Assembly (NCBI GenBank): GCA_035292685.1
Contig: DATDPP010000022.1
Location: 1-64,000, forward strand
From: JALYNX01 sp035292685
GTDB lineage: Bacteria > Actinomycetota > Acidimicrobiia > Spongiisociales > ZC4RG35
Direction of reading: 5' to 3'
Length of the DNA stretch: 64,000 nt
The notes under the pieces were generated by a model that was not told the DNA's origin, made no database searches, and saw only the letters and a program-made list of their open reading frames with translations. Position 1 is the stretch's first letter. Every line of letters starts with the position of its first letter. Below are positions 25,713 through 34,909 of this stretch, in pieces. A program made the translations under genes and the position numbers.

Positions 25713-26981
25713 TCACCCATCCGGCGCCGCCTCGTAGACGACTGCACCGTCGTGGATCGTGGCCATCACCCTCCCGGTGAGCCTGGTCCCCAGAAATGGG
25801 CTGTTGGAGGATTTCGAGCGAAACACACGTGGCACCCAGGATCGCTCGGGGTCGAATAGCACGAGGTTTGCCATCGAGCCCGGCTCCACCGGCTGACCGT
25901 GTCTCTCGAGGCCCGCGATGCGGGCAGGTGCGACACTCATCCGCTCGAAAAAGGGCCCCGCATCCCCGCGTAGCGCCTGCCACGTGACCGAAGCCGAAGT
26001 CTCCAAGCCGATGACCCCTTTGGGTGCCTCCTCGAAGGGGACATCCTTCTCCAAGGCCGAATGGGGGGCGTGATCCGTGGCGACGGCGTCGACCGTGCCG
26101 TCCTCGAGCGCCGCTATCAACGCCTGACGGTCGGCAGCTGTTCGCAACGGCGGATACATCTTGAAATTCGGGTCGAGGCCGCCGACCGCGGACTCGTCGA
26201 GGGCCAGATGATGCGGAGTGACCTCACAGGTGACCGCCACGCCCGATTCTTTCGCCCTTCGGATCAAATCCACCGAGCCTGAGCAGGACAGGTGCTGGAG
26301 GTGAAGCCGGGCCGCGGTCTCGGCGGCCAGTGCCAGATCGCGGCCCACAACCGTCACTTCGGCAACCGCGGGCATGCCGCCCAGACCCAGACTCGCGGCC
26401 ATCATTCCATCGTTGACATGGCCGCCTCGGGTCAACATGACATCCTCGGCGTGCTCGGCCACAACCGCTCCCGGGAGATCGGACAGATAAACCATGATCC
26501 GGCGCAGAAGCCCTGAATCGGCCACCGAGTCACCGTCATCGGTGAACAGACGGACCCCCGCCTCGTACATCGAATCGAACTCGGCCATTTCCAGTCCCTC
26601 GCGGCCGCGAGTGAGGGCACCGGCGACCTGGATGTCGACCAGCCCCACCTCGGCGCCGCGGCGGAGGATGTCGGTGGCTGTCTTGACGTTGTCCGTGGGC
26701 GGATCGCTGTTGGGCATGGCCACGACCGCGGTGAAACCTCCGGCGACAGCCGCCAGCGAGCCGGTCGAGATGTCCTCCTTCCAGGTTTGGCCCGGGTCAC
26801 GGAAGTGGACATGAAGGTCGACCAGTCCCGGGCCGAGGACCGCGCCGGCGGCCTCGATGACCCGCGCTCCGGCGGGTGCGGTCACATCACCGACATCGAC
26901 CACCCGCTGGCCGTCGATCACCACCGTTGCCTCGGCCAGACCCGATCGGCGCCATACCTGTGCTCCGCTGATGACGATCAT
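25713..26981 (-). CDS. pyrC: Dihydroorotase
   Basis: Cyclises N-carbamoyl-aspartate to dihydroorotate. The 422-residue amidohydrolase has metal ligands in DLHVHFRDPG, a Lys/His-rich core (VVAEHAEDVMLTRGG, HLQHLSCSGSVDLI), EVTPHHLALDE and the last ligand in ATDHAPH. The ATG at 26981 (MIVISGAQVW) is preferred to an upstream in-frame codon because the family begins there. It opens the pyrC-pyrD-pyrF group. Neither pyrB nor carAB is present at this locus. Confidence 0.93.
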   Translation of the reverse strand: MIVISGAQVWRRSGLAEATVVIDGQRVVDVGDVTAPAGARVIEAAGAVLGPGLVDLHVHFRDPGQTWKEDISTGSLAAVAGGFTAVVAMPNSDPPTDNVKTATDILRRGAEVGLVDIQVAGALTRGREGLEMAEFDSMYEAGVRLFTDDGDSVADSGLLRRIMVYLSDLPGAVVAEHAEDVMLTRGGHVNDGMMAASLGLGGMPAVAEVTVVGRDLALAAETAARLHLQHLSCSGSVDLIRRAKESGVAVTCEVTPHHLALDESAVGGLDPNFKMYPPLRTAADRQALIAALEDGTVDAVATDHAPHSALEKDVPFEEAPKGVIGLETSASVTWQALRGDAGPFFERMSVAPARIAGLERHGQPVEPGSMANLVLFDPERSWVPRVFRSKSSNSPFLGTRLTGRVMATIHDGAVVYEAAPDG

Positions 26982-27105
26982 TCCGCCCCCATCGCCACAC
27001 ACCGGAGTCTGAGCAGCCCGCTCACGCCACCGCCATCCGGTCGACCCACACCCCGTGTCCTTAAAGGTGGGGCGAGCCTAACTCCGCGATACCCACCCTC
27101 CAACC

Positions 27106-27654
27106 TCATGGTCGGGCGGACCGGGCGAGCGATGCCAGGACCCCATTGACGAAGGAGCCCGACCGTTCGGTTGAATACATCTGCGCCAGTCGAACCGCCT
27201 CCGAGACGATGACGCCGGTAGGGACGCCCGGGTCGTGTTGAAGCTCGAACAACCCCAATCGCAGAATCGTCCGGTCGATGACCGGCATTCGAGCGACACT
27301 CCAATGATCCGACGCCGACTCGATTTGGTGATCGAGGTCCTCGCGGTTCTCGAGCACCCCGGCCACCAACCGGCCGGCGCGCCCGGTGAGGCCCGGGTGA
27401 TCCTGATCGCCCCTCGTCTCCAGTTCGTAAAGGGTCTCCAGGGCGAGGTCGCGGGGCTCGACGTTGATCTGAACCCCCAGCGTCGCCGCCAGCGCCGCCG
27501 ACATGTCGGGCCCGATCATCTCGTCCACGCCCGTGGGCTCGGACTGCGCCTCCAGGACCTCCTGCACGTCTTCCACCGGCCGCCCGATGGCGGCTGCGAA
27601 TTCCGCTGTGGTAAGTCGGGCCGGAATCGTCGGCACGGGTGCGGGCCGGCTCAT
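27106..27654 (-). CDS. nusB: Transcription antitermination factor NusB with N-terminal extension
   Basis: RNA-binding factor that joins NusE/S10 on boxA RNA. The NusB fold occupies about residues 66-182 (PRDLALETLYELET, MPVIDRTILRLGLFEL, GVIVSEAVRLAQMYSTERSGSFVNGVL). The first 65 residues are extra: TTAEFAAAIGRPVEDVQEVL and DMSAALAATLGVQI resemble the small helical IF2_N-type domain. The ATG at 27654 overlaps the efp stop (ATGA), which supports translation of the extension. Confidence 0.9.
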   Translation of the reverse strand: MSRPAPVPTIPARLTTAEFAAAIGRPVEDVQEVLEAQSEPTGVDEMIGPDMSAALAATLGVQINVEPRDLALETLYELETRGDQDHPGLTGRAGRLVAGVLENREDLDHQIESASDHWSVARMPVIDRTILRLGLFELQHDPGVPTGVIVSEAVRLAQMYSTERSGSFVNGVLASLARSARP

Positions 27655-28208
27655 GCTCGAGTCAGGTACTCCCCGCTCCGGGTGTCGACCTTGACCCGGT
27701 CCCCCTGTTCGACGAACAAAGGGACCTGGATCTGGATGCCGGTCTCCAATTTCACCGGTTTGGTCGCTCCCGTGCGGGTGTCTCCCTTGACCGCCGGCTC
27801 GGCATAGACGACCTCGAGCTCCACCGAGGCCGGCAAGTCGACGCCGATCGCGGTGCCCCGGTACAAGGGGAGGCTCACCGTCATCCCGTCGACCAGATAG
27901 CCGGCGGCGTCACCGACGTCCTCCGCTGACAAGGCCAGCTGGCCGAAGTCCTCGAGATTCATGAAGTGGTATCCGAGATCATCCGAGTAGAGGTATTGGT
28001 GGTCACGGCGGTCGATGATCGCCTGGTCGACATGCTCGTCGGCTCGGAAGGTGCGTTCCAGGACCTGGCCCGTCTCGAGATTCTTGATCTTCATCCTGAC
28101 AAAGGCCTTGCCCTTCCCCGGTTTGACATGCTGATACTCGACGATGTTGAAGAGCCCATCACTGAGTTGGAGGGCCATGCCGGGTCGTACGTCGTTGGTG
28201 CTGATCAT
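27651..28208 (-). CDS. efp: Elongation factor P
   Basis: Relieves ribosome stalling at proline runs. The 185-residue protein has three beta-barrel domains, with the tip loop VKPGKGKAFVR carrying the conserved Lys (K32), then YLYSDDLGYHFMN and a C-terminal PLFVEQGDRVKVDTRSGEYL. The ATG at 28208 (MISTNDVRPGM) matches the family start; a longer in-frame start at 28259 does not. Confidence 0.96.
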   Translation of the reverse strand: MISTNDVRPGMALQLSDGLFNIVEYQHVKPGKGKAFVRMKIKNLETGQVLERTFRADEHVDQAIIDRRDHQYLYSDDLGYHFMNLEDFGQLALSAEDVGDAAGYLVDGMTVSLPLYRGTAIGVDLPASVELEVVYAEPAVKGDTRTGATKPVKLETGIQIQVPLFVEQGDRVKVDTRSGEYLTRA

Positions 28209-28255
28209 CGTTGCTTTCCCGAGTCGAGCGGGGCCCACCGGGGACGGTACCGCGC

Positions 28256-29281
28256 TCAAAGCCCAACAGCCTCCAGCCCGACCGCCAGGTCGGCCCCGCT
28301 GACGTGTTGGATGACCGGGACACCGATGCTTCTCAATAGTGCCATGCGTATGCCCTGGGCGTCTCGCTTCTTGTCATGGCGAAGCAAGTCGATCACCCTC
28401 GCCCGATCCAAACCGGCCACCTGGATCGGAAGGCCGAGTCTTTGGATCGATTCCGAGATGCGGGTCACCCCCTCAAAGCCGAGCCGAACCTCCGAGATCC
28501 TGGCCGCCGCCACCAGGCCAATCCCCACGCTTTCACCATGAGACAAGGGGGATGCGAACTCGATGGCGTGACCGATGGTATGGCCCAGGTTGAGGACGCT
28601 GCGAATCCCCAGATCCCTCTCGTCTTGGCCGACGACCCGAGCCTTGACCGTGGCCGATCGCACGACCACCACCTCGAGGCTGGCGCCCGTCCCGGCCCTT
28701 TCGATCAGGGCGAACAACTCGGGATCACCTACCAGCCCCGTCTTTAACGCCTCCACCATCCCCTCCCGAACCAATGAGGTGGGGAGGCCCTCGAGTATCC
28801 CGAGATCGACAACTACCCGGCTCGGATGCCAAAACAGGCCGACCAGGTTCTTTCCCGCCAGATTCACCCCGGTCTTGCCCCCGATGGCGGCGTCGACCGC
28901 GGCGACGAGAGTGGTGGGGACATGGACGACTTCGACGCCTCTCAGCCAGGTCCCGGCGACGAACCCGGCCAGATCCGACACCGATCCCCCGCCCACCCCG
29001 ACCACGGTGTCTTGTCGCCCCAGTCCGAAGTGAGCCAGCGTCTCATAGACAGTCTCCGCCACTTTCAGTGTCTTCGCCTCCTCGCGGTCGGGAAGCCCGA
29101 TCACTTCCACACCCAGACCGTGCTCCTTGAAACTCCGTGCGATGTCGAGTGCGTAGCGGGTGGCCCCCGGTTGGGTCAGGATCGCAACCCGCTCCCTACC
29201 CTCGCGCGGGGGAAGCACCTCGTCGAGAAACCCCTCCCCGACCAGGACCTCGGTTCGGCCGGCGACGGTCAGGATTCCCAC
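28256..29281 (-). CDS. aroB: 3-dehydroquinate synthase
   Basis: Second step of the shikimate pathway. The 341-residue NAD-dependent enzyme shows GVGGGSVSDLAGFVAGTWLRG, PTTLVAAVDAAIGGKTGVN, and zinc ligands in the LNLGHTIGHAIE and SHGESVGIG segments. The GTG start lies 12 bases inside aroK. It is the last gene of aroC-aroK-aroB. Confidence 0.95.
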   Translation of the reverse strand: MGILTVAGRTEVLVGEGFLDEVLPPREGRERVAILTQPGATRYALDIARSFKEHGLGVEVIGLPDREEAKTLKVAETVYETLAHFGLGRQDTVVGVGGGSVSDLAGFVAGTWLRGVEVVHVPTTLVAAVDAAIGGKTGVNLAGKNLVGLFWHPSRVVVDLGILEGLPTSLVREGMVEALKTGLVGDPELFALIERAGTGASLEVVVVRSATVKARVVGQDERDLGIRSVLNLGHTIGHAIEFASPLSHGESVGIGLVAAARISEVRLGFEGVTRISESIQRLGLPIQVAGLDRARVIDLLRHDKKRDAQGIRMALLRSIGVPVIQHVSGADLAVGLEAVGL

Positions 29282-29772
29282 AGCGCCGCGATCTCATCGG
29301 CCACTTCGGCAATGGTCTTCGCGGTGGTATCGATCTCATGATCGGCCACCTCCTGATACCACTTCGCCCGATCTTCGGAGATGGAGCGCAGCTCAGCAAG
29401 CCGGTCGGGGCTGACATCGAGGAGAGGGCGGCCAGACACCGAGCTCACCCTTTCGAGGAGCTCCTCGGGGGTTGCCCGCAACCAAACGATCGGGCCGGTT
29501 GCAGTCATCAATTCGCGGTTCTGGGGATCGATCACCGCACCACCTCCGGTCGCCACGATGGCCTCCTCGCCGGCGAGCCGCAGAACCACCGCTCTCTCCA
29601 ACTCGCGGAACCCGGCTTCACCGATGCGGGCCCACAGGTCGGCCACGGTGCACCCGAATGCGGTTGTGACCTCGACGTCGGTGTCATAGAAGGGGACATC
29701 GAGCCTCGCCGCAGCGACAGCCCCGCATGAGGTCTTACCCGACCCCATCATCCCGGCGAGCCACATCGTCAT
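29269..29772 (-). CDS. aroK: Shikimate kinase
   Basis: Phosphorylates shikimate at the 3-position. The 167-residue P-loop protein has GMMGSGKTSCG (Walker A), DTDVEV, FRELERAVVLRL and ATGGGAVID. It overlaps aroC by 4 bases and aroB by 13. Confidence 0.95.
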   Translation of the reverse strand: MTMWLAGMMGSGKTSCGAVAAARLDVPFYDTDVEVTTAFGCTVADLWARIGEAGFRELERAVVLRLAGEEAIVATGGGAVIDPQNRELMTATGPIVWLRATPEELLERVSSVSGRPLLDVSPDRLAELRSISEDRAKWYQEVADHEIDTTAKTIAEVADEIAALWES

Positions 29773-30926
29773 CGCCCGAGACGCTCGACCAGTCCGTCGA
29801 CGTAGCGGCGGTGGGCCGCTACGAACTCGCCCACCGTGTCTCCCCCGAACTTGCGCTGGAACTCGGAAGCGAGCGTGAGGGCCACCATCTGCTCCCCAAC
29901 CACGGCTGCGGCCGGGACCGCGCAGACGTCGGAGCGCTCCCTCACCGCCTCGGCCGGCTCACCGGTCGTCATGTCCACGGTCTGGAGGGGTCGCATCAGA
30001 GTCGAAAGCGGCTTCATCGCCGCCCGAGCCCTGATCGGCTCCCCGTTGCTGATCCCGCCTTCGATACCTCCCGCCCGATTGGTGGGTCGCTCGAGGCCAA
30101 CTTCTCCGGACACGATCTCGTCGTGGGACTTCGAACCGGGGAGAAAGGCAACCTCGAAGCCATCGCCGATCTCGACACCCTTGATCGCCGGGATCGACAT
30201 CAGGCCGGCGGCCAGCATGCCGTCGAGACGCCGGTCATAGTGAACGTGGGAGCCGATGCCCGCCGGCACTCCGTATCCGAGAACTTCGAACACACCACCC
30301 AGGGTGTCACGACGCTCGATTGCGTCCTGGATCAACTCGACCATGAGAGCGGCCGACGGCTCGTGGAAGCATCTGACCGGGCTCGAGTCGACGACCGGGA
30401 GGTCAGTCGCCAACGGCGTGGGTCCTTCGCTTGTGACATGCCCGATCGAAACGACATGACTGATGACTTCGACCCCAACTGTTCGAAGCAGGGTCTTGGC
30501 CAGATGGCCGGCCACCGTCCGTGCCGCAGTCTCCCTCGCCGAAGCCCTTTCCAGGATATCTCGGGCGTCCTCTGTTCCGTACTTGAGCATCCCGGCGAGG
30601 TCGGCATGACCGGGGCGGGGCCTGGTCACCTGCTTCTTGGCCGGTGCCGGCTCCGGGCTCATCTCCTCGGCCCAGCGCGGCCATTCCGTGTTCCTGACCA
30701 GCACGGCAACCGGCGAGCCGAGGGTTTGGCCATGTCTGACCCCAGCCATGATCTCCAGGGTGTCCCGTTCGATTGCCATCCGCTTCCCGCGCCCGAATCC
30801 AAGCCGACGTCGCGCCAACTCACCGGCAATCGCCTCAGTCGAGACCTCGAGGCCGCGAGGTAGCCCCTCGACCACGGTGACCAGCCCTGGCCCGTGCGAT
30901 TCTCCGGCCGTCATGAAGCGAAGCAT
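29769..30926 (-). CDS. aroC: Chorismate synthase
   Basis: Last common step of aromatic amino acid synthesis, FMN-dependent. The 385-residue protein has MTAGESHGPGLV, RRRLGFGRGKRM, RPRPGHADLAGMLKY, RASARETAARTVAGHLAK and GIEGGISNGEPI. It lies 9 bases downstream of the prepilin peptidase gene. Confidence 0.96.
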   Translation of the reverse strand: MLRFMTAGESHGPGLVTVVEGLPRGLEVSTEAIAGELARRRLGFGRGKRMAIERDTLEIMAGVRHGQTLGSPVAVLVRNTEWPRWAEEMSPEPAPAKKQVTRPRPGHADLAGMLKYGTEDARDILERASARETAARTVAGHLAKTLLRTVGVEVISHVVSIGHVTSEGPTPLATDLPVVDSSPVRCFHEPSAALMVELIQDAIERRDTLGGVFEVLGYGVPAGIGSHVHYDRRLDGMLAAGLMSIPAIKGVEIGDGFEVAFLPGSKSHDEIVSGEVGLERPTNRAGGIEGGISNGEPIRARAAMKPLSTLMRPLQTVDMTTGEPAEAVRERSDVCAVPAAAVVGEQMVALTLASEFQRKFGGDTVGEFVAAHRRYVDGLVERLGR

Positions 30927-30935
30927 GGGTGGATG

Positions 30936-31721
30936 CTACGTCGGGATGGGAATGGCACCGAGCCCGACGAGGATGATCGCCACCCAGGCACCCAGAATCA
31001 TCGCCGGCCCATAAGGGAGCTCGGTCTTCATGACCTCCCGGATCGAAGCCGTGTCTTCCCCCGCCGCCACCCGTCGGGCCCGGGCGTTGGCCACCATGCC
31101 CATGGCGAGCACCACGATCGAGGCGAGGCCACCTCCTAACGCCGTGATGAGCACCGCCCAGCCCAGGGTGCCCCACGAGAGGTAAGCCGTGAACAGGCCC
31201 AATTGAACCGAGAGCTTGACATCTCCGTACCCGAACCCCTTGCCGCCCGCGAGGAGGAACATCAGATTGCTCCCCGCGAAGTAGGCGAGGGCGCCGAGGG
31301 CGGCCCGACCCAACTCGGGAGCAGAACCATCGAGTATCGCCGCGAGGCCGAGACCTGCGGCGAGGATCGCGGTGCCCCTCAAGTTGAGACGATCGACTAT
31401 GCGAAAGGCGTCGATGTCGGTCACACCCAGAGCGAGGGTGAGGACCAGGAAGCCGAGATACGGGATCAGAGCCCATGCCGCGCCAATGGTCTCGGCGAAA
31501 CCGACGGCAACCACCAACCCCACCAAGGCGAGGGCTATTTCACGCATCACCCGGCGGGAGCAACTGGGGCAGGCTGCGGTCAGCCAGCCTCGAGCGTGGC
31601 CGCAGCGCGGGCAGGTGCCGGCAAATGGCCGCAACGGAAGATCGCGCAGGGTCTGCGTCGCGAGATCGTGGGCGGCGAGTGCCCCTAGAAAGCCAAATGC
31701 TCCGGCGACGACATTGATCAC
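30936..31721 (-). CDS. Type IV prepilin peptidase (A24 family)
   Basis: Integral-membrane aspartic protease that cleaves and usually methylates prepilin-like leader peptides. The 261-residue protein has an N-terminal membrane segment, a zinc-type domain with CPRC and CPSC, and the two catalytic Asp sites, the first in GVTDIDAFRIVD and the second in GYGDVKLS. No pilin or pilus assembly genes are in the window, so its substrates are elsewhere. Confidence 0.88.
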   Translation of the reverse strand: MINVVAGAFGFLGALAAHDLATQTLRDLPLRPFAGTCPRCGHARGWLTAACPSCSRRVMREIALALVGLVVAVGFAETIGAAWALIPYLGFLVLTLALGVTDIDAFRIVDRLNLRGTAILAAGLGLAAILDGSAPELGRAALGALAYFAGSNLMFLLAGGKGFGYGDVKLSVQLGLFTAYLSWGTLGWAVLITALGGGLASIVVLAMGMVANARARRVAAGEDTASIREVMKTELPYGPAMILGAWVAIILVGLGAIPIPT

Positions 31722-31764
31722 CGCCGGAGCAACTTAGCGTTGAGAAGGGTTGGGAACGGCGCTC

Positions 31765-32985
31765 TCAGTCTTCCTCGGACAGCTCTTTGAGAACCGACCC
31801 GAGACGGCGACGCCGCAGGAGGCCGTGACCCTCTTGCTCAGGCTGCTCGTCGTCCTCGAGTTGTGAGAAGACCTTCTCCAGGAAAGCTTCGGTGTCTTCC
31901 TCCACGGCGTCCAGGCCTGAGGGGGTCTCCAGAGCGGGGACCGGCTCGTCCTGGGGCTGGAACGCGGCCGCCTCGTCCCCTGGCTCGAAGTCGGGCTGTG
32001 GCTCTTCGGTCTGTGGCTCCAAGGCAGTCGCCGCCGCCGGCCAGAACTGGCCGAAACGGCTGTCGCGGTGCGGCTCCGGGCCGCCCTGCCCCTCCGCCTC
32101 GGCAGCAGGCTCGGTCACGGTCTCCTTGGGCTCGACCCACCAGGATTCGTTGGCATCTTTGGCCGCGACGTCCTCGTCGGCTGCTTCCGCGGCTTCCTGT
32201 GGCTCGGGATAACGGAACTCGTCCACAATCGGCTCGACACTCTCGTCCTCCTCCTCGTCCTCCGCCCCATTGGCGGCCAGGACCAGCAGTTGCTGGTCTG
32301 ACAGGCCGGCAACCACTTTGGCGGTCCAGAAGTCGGTGGTTCCAAGACGCTCGGCAAGCGTCCGCACGGAGGCACCAGAGCCCAACTCACAGAGAACGCG
32401 CCAGGCATCACGGCTGATCTGGACCGAGTCCTGGTCGCCGAGATCCCGGTTCAACCTGGCGACCGAGTCGAGGTCCGAGATGATCTTCTCGACCTCGGCC
32501 CACTCTCCGGCGCGGCGTCTCGACTGGTCGAGGATCGACTCGAGTTCGAAGGCCTTCGGACTGGCGTAGGGGGTGGTCACCGATTCGGCGACTTCAAAGG
32601 ACGACCCACGACTGGACATCTGGTAGAGGCTCTCGACCGTTATTTCACGAAGCAGTTCGGCGATGCCGGCGTCCTTGTCGGTCAGCGACGCCAAGGTCGT
32701 GGAACCGGAGTCGATCGAAGCCAGATAGGCCTCATCCAAAAAGCCCGAGTTGACCAGATGCCTGCGCAGCTCGTTGTCATCCGAGACGGTGGCGAGGCCG
32801 ATCCCCTTCTTGCTGACGAAGATGCGACCACGGACGTCCGGGCCCAGGACGTCGACCGCCCCCTGCTGATCTGAACGTGTCAGCAGCCGGAGCACCTCGT
32901 CGAGAGGCACAAAGTTGAGGTTTCCAGAAAGAGCCACGGTTTCAACTCCTTGGGTGACAATCCTTTCCAACCATTTCGGTTTCAT
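31765..32985 (-). CDS. DUF4388-domain protein
   Basis: A 406-residue cytoplasmic protein of unknown function. Residues about 16-130 (LSGNLNFVPLDEVLRLLTRSD, GRIFVSKKGIGLATVSDDNEL) match the DUF4388/PATAN-like domain common in gliding-motility and regulatory proteins. Residues 130-240 are helical with a possible winged-helix segment (SVRTLAERLGTTDFWTAKVV). The last 150 residues are acidic, Pro/Glu-rich and probably disordered, ending in a basic patch (LLRRRRLGSV). It lies between aroE and the prepilin peptidase gene. Confidence 0.75.
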   Translation of the reverse strand: MKPKWLERIVTQGVETVALSGNLNFVPLDEVLRLLTRSDQQGAVDVLGPDVRGRIFVSKKGIGLATVSDDNELRRHLVNSGFLDEAYLASIDSGSTTLASLTDKDAGIAELLREITVESLYQMSSRGSSFEVAESVTTPYASPKAFELESILDQSRRRAGEWAEVEKIISDLDSVARLNRDLGDQDSVQISRDAWRVLCELGSGASVRTLAERLGTTDFWTAKVVAGLSDQQLLVLAANGAEDEEEDESVEPIVDEFRYPEPQEAAEAADEDVAAKDANESWWVEPKETVTEPAAEAEGQGGPEPHRDSRFGQFWPAAATALEPQTEEPQPDFEPGDEAAAFQPQDEPVPALETPSGLDAVEEDTEAFLEKVFSQLEDDEQPEQEGHGLLRRRRLGSVLKELSEED

Positions 32986-32997
32986 TAGCCTTGCGCT

Positions 32998-33783
32998 TTA
33001 GTCGTTTTTGGCAGCCTCCAGCATCACATCCAACGGTGCCTCGAGCCCGGTCCACCAGGTGAACGACTCCGCCGCCTGAAGGGCGAGAAACTCGATGCCG
33101 CCCACGACCGGGATGCCCAACTCTCGACCCCGAGCCGTGGCCGGTGGGTCGAAACGACCATAGGCCAAATCGACGAGACCCGACGCCAGCTCCAGCAACT
33201 CCGAGGCTAGATGTTCGCCTTTCATCCCTATGGGGGTGGCATTCACCACGACCGCGTCGGGCACCGGGGTCCCAAAGGGCACCACCGCGACCTCGTAGCC
33301 GGCCCTCTCCGCAATCTCGAGCGCTGCTTCGGCACGTCGCGCAGCCAGGTACACCGAACGCCCCTCGCTCGCAGTGAGAACTGCGGCTGCGGCACCCCCC
33401 GCGCCGAGGACGAGGATTGGCGCGGTGGTGTCGAACCGGCCGCCATCAAGCAGCGACCTCATCGCCGCCGCGTCCGTGGAGTGACCCTCAACCTGGCCTT
33501 CCCGAAACCGCATCGTGTTGACCGAGACCGATCGGGCGGCGAGATCGGTCAGGCGATCTGCCGCAGCTGCAGCCATGGCCTTGAGCGGCATTGTGACGTT
33601 GATGCCGTCGAGGACGCCGGCACGAAGCTCTTCGATGGCTTGGAGGAGCCCGGCATGCCCGGTGCGCCTAGCCGTGTAGGACCCGGACAAGCCAAGGCTG
33701 CGCAACGCTGCGTTGTGAATGGCAGGTGAGCGCGAGTGCTCGACCGGGTCGCCGAGAAGAGCGAGCCGGAACTCGGGGCTCAT
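32998..33783 (-). CDS. aroE: Shikimate dehydrogenase
   Basis: NADP-dependent reduction of 3-dehydroshikimate. The 261-residue protein has LLGDPVEHSRSPAIHNAAL (substrate Ser pair), GINVTMPLK with the catalytic Lys, STDAAAM, the nucleotide-binding VLGAGGAAAAVL and NATPIGM. The ATG at 33783 is chosen because the frame upstream overlaps mltG and lacks family similarity. Confidence 0.94.
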   Translation of the reverse strand: MSPEFRLALLGDPVEHSRSPAIHNAALRSLGLSGSYTARRTGHAGLLQAIEELRAGVLDGINVTMPLKAMAAAAADRLTDLAARSVSVNTMRFREGQVEGHSTDAAAMRSLLDGGRFDTTAPILVLGAGGAAAAVLTASEGRSVYLAARRAEAALEIAERAGYEVAVVPFGTPVPDAVVVNATPIGMKGEHLASELLELASGLVDLAYGRFDPPATARGRELGIPVVGGIEFLALQAAESFTWWTGLEAPLDVMLEAAKND

Positions 33784-33808
33784 CACCGACCGGTGGCCCG
33801 GCGACCGA

Positions 33809-34909
33809 TCAGGGAAGCACTCCGTCGGCCCGGGCCTTGGCCACGTTCTCGTTGTGCTCTTCGAGCGTTGCGGCGAACGCGTGGTGCCCTTCCAGGTCCG
33901 CGAGAACGTAGTAGAGGAAGTCGGTGGTGGCAGGGCTGGCCGCAGCCTCGAGCGATGCCCGGCCCGGGGATGAGATCGGGGTGGGGGGAAGCCCGGCCAC
34001 CAGATAGGTGTTGTACGGCGACGCCACTTCGCGATCGAACAGCGAGATGTCGCGGGTGCCGAGGGCGTAGAGGACGGTGGCATCGATGTCGAGTTTCATG
34101 TCGATACCGAGCCGGTTCCGGACGACACTGGAAACCATGGGCCGCTCCTCATCGAGGAGAACCTCGTTTTCGATCAGCGAGGCGATGATCAACCCCTGGT
34201 ACGGGGTGTAACCGGCCTCTTCCAGCGCCGACCAATCGATGCTGTCCACCCTTTGCTCCATTGTGGAGGCCAGACGCTGCAAGATCGCGGTCGGTTCGGC
34301 GTCACTGGAGAACTCGTAGGTATCGGGGAAGAGCATCCCTTCCCAGTCGGTCAATATGGCCTCGGCCGGCATCGGACGCAAGGAAGTGGAGACATCGCCG
34401 GACAGTAGGGCCTCTTCGAATTCCGCGTATGGGATCCCGGCGGCCTCCGAGAGACGGGTCAGGATCTCGCTCGTCCGGAGGCCCTCGATGACAGTCACTC
34501 GATAGACGTCGGCGACCGGTCCCACCACGAGCACCGCCACCACCTCAGCCGGGTCCATCAATGTCTCGAGCTTGTAGGTACCGGCCTGGAGACTCTCGGC
34601 AGCCTCGTTGTTGCGAACCGCCACTTCGAACTCAAGAGCCGAACGGACCACCCCCTGAGCCGCCAGGATGGCCGCGATGTCCTTGGCGCTCGATCCGCTT
34701 GGGATCTCGACTGTGACTTCCTGACCGGCCACCACATTCACCGGGCCCGAGATCGCATCGTCTGAATCGATCGCCGAGCCCACTGCGCGGCCCAGATATG
34801 AGGCGCCGCCTACAACGGCAACCCCGGACAGGATGACAAGACCGCCAATTGCGATCATTCGCCCGGCACGGGTCCAGGGCGAGGGCTCGGGTACTGGTTC
34901 GAAGGTCAT
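33809..34909 (-). CDS. mltG: Endolytic peptidoglycan transglycosylase MltG
   Basis: Membrane-anchored lytic transglycosylase that cleaves newly made glycan strands. One membrane segment (about residues 18-40) precedes a LysM-like region (VTVEIPSGSSAKDIAAIL) and the YceG catalytic domain: EGMLFPDTYEF, IIASLIENEVLL with the catalytic Glu, and NTYLVAGLPPTPISSPG. It is 366 residues long. The stop is 25 bases before aroE; the start overlaps ruvX (ATGA). Confidence 0.92.
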   Translation of the reverse strand: MTFEPVPEPSPWTRAGRMIAIGGLVILSGVAVVGGASYLGRAVGSAIDSDDAISGPVNVVAGQEVTVEIPSGSSAKDIAAILAAQGVVRSALEFEVAVRNNEAAESLQAGTYKLETLMDPAEVVAVLVVGPVADVYRVTVIEGLRTSEILTRLSEAAGIPYAEFEEALLSGDVSTSLRPMPAEAILTDWEGMLFPDTYEFSSDAEPTAILQRLASTMEQRVDSIDWSALEEAGYTPYQGLIIASLIENEVLLDEERPMVSSVVRNRLGIDMKLDIDATVLYALGTRDISLFDREVASPYNTYLVAGLPPTPISSPGRASLEAAASPATTDFLYYVLADLEGHHAFAATLEEHNENVAKARADGVLP

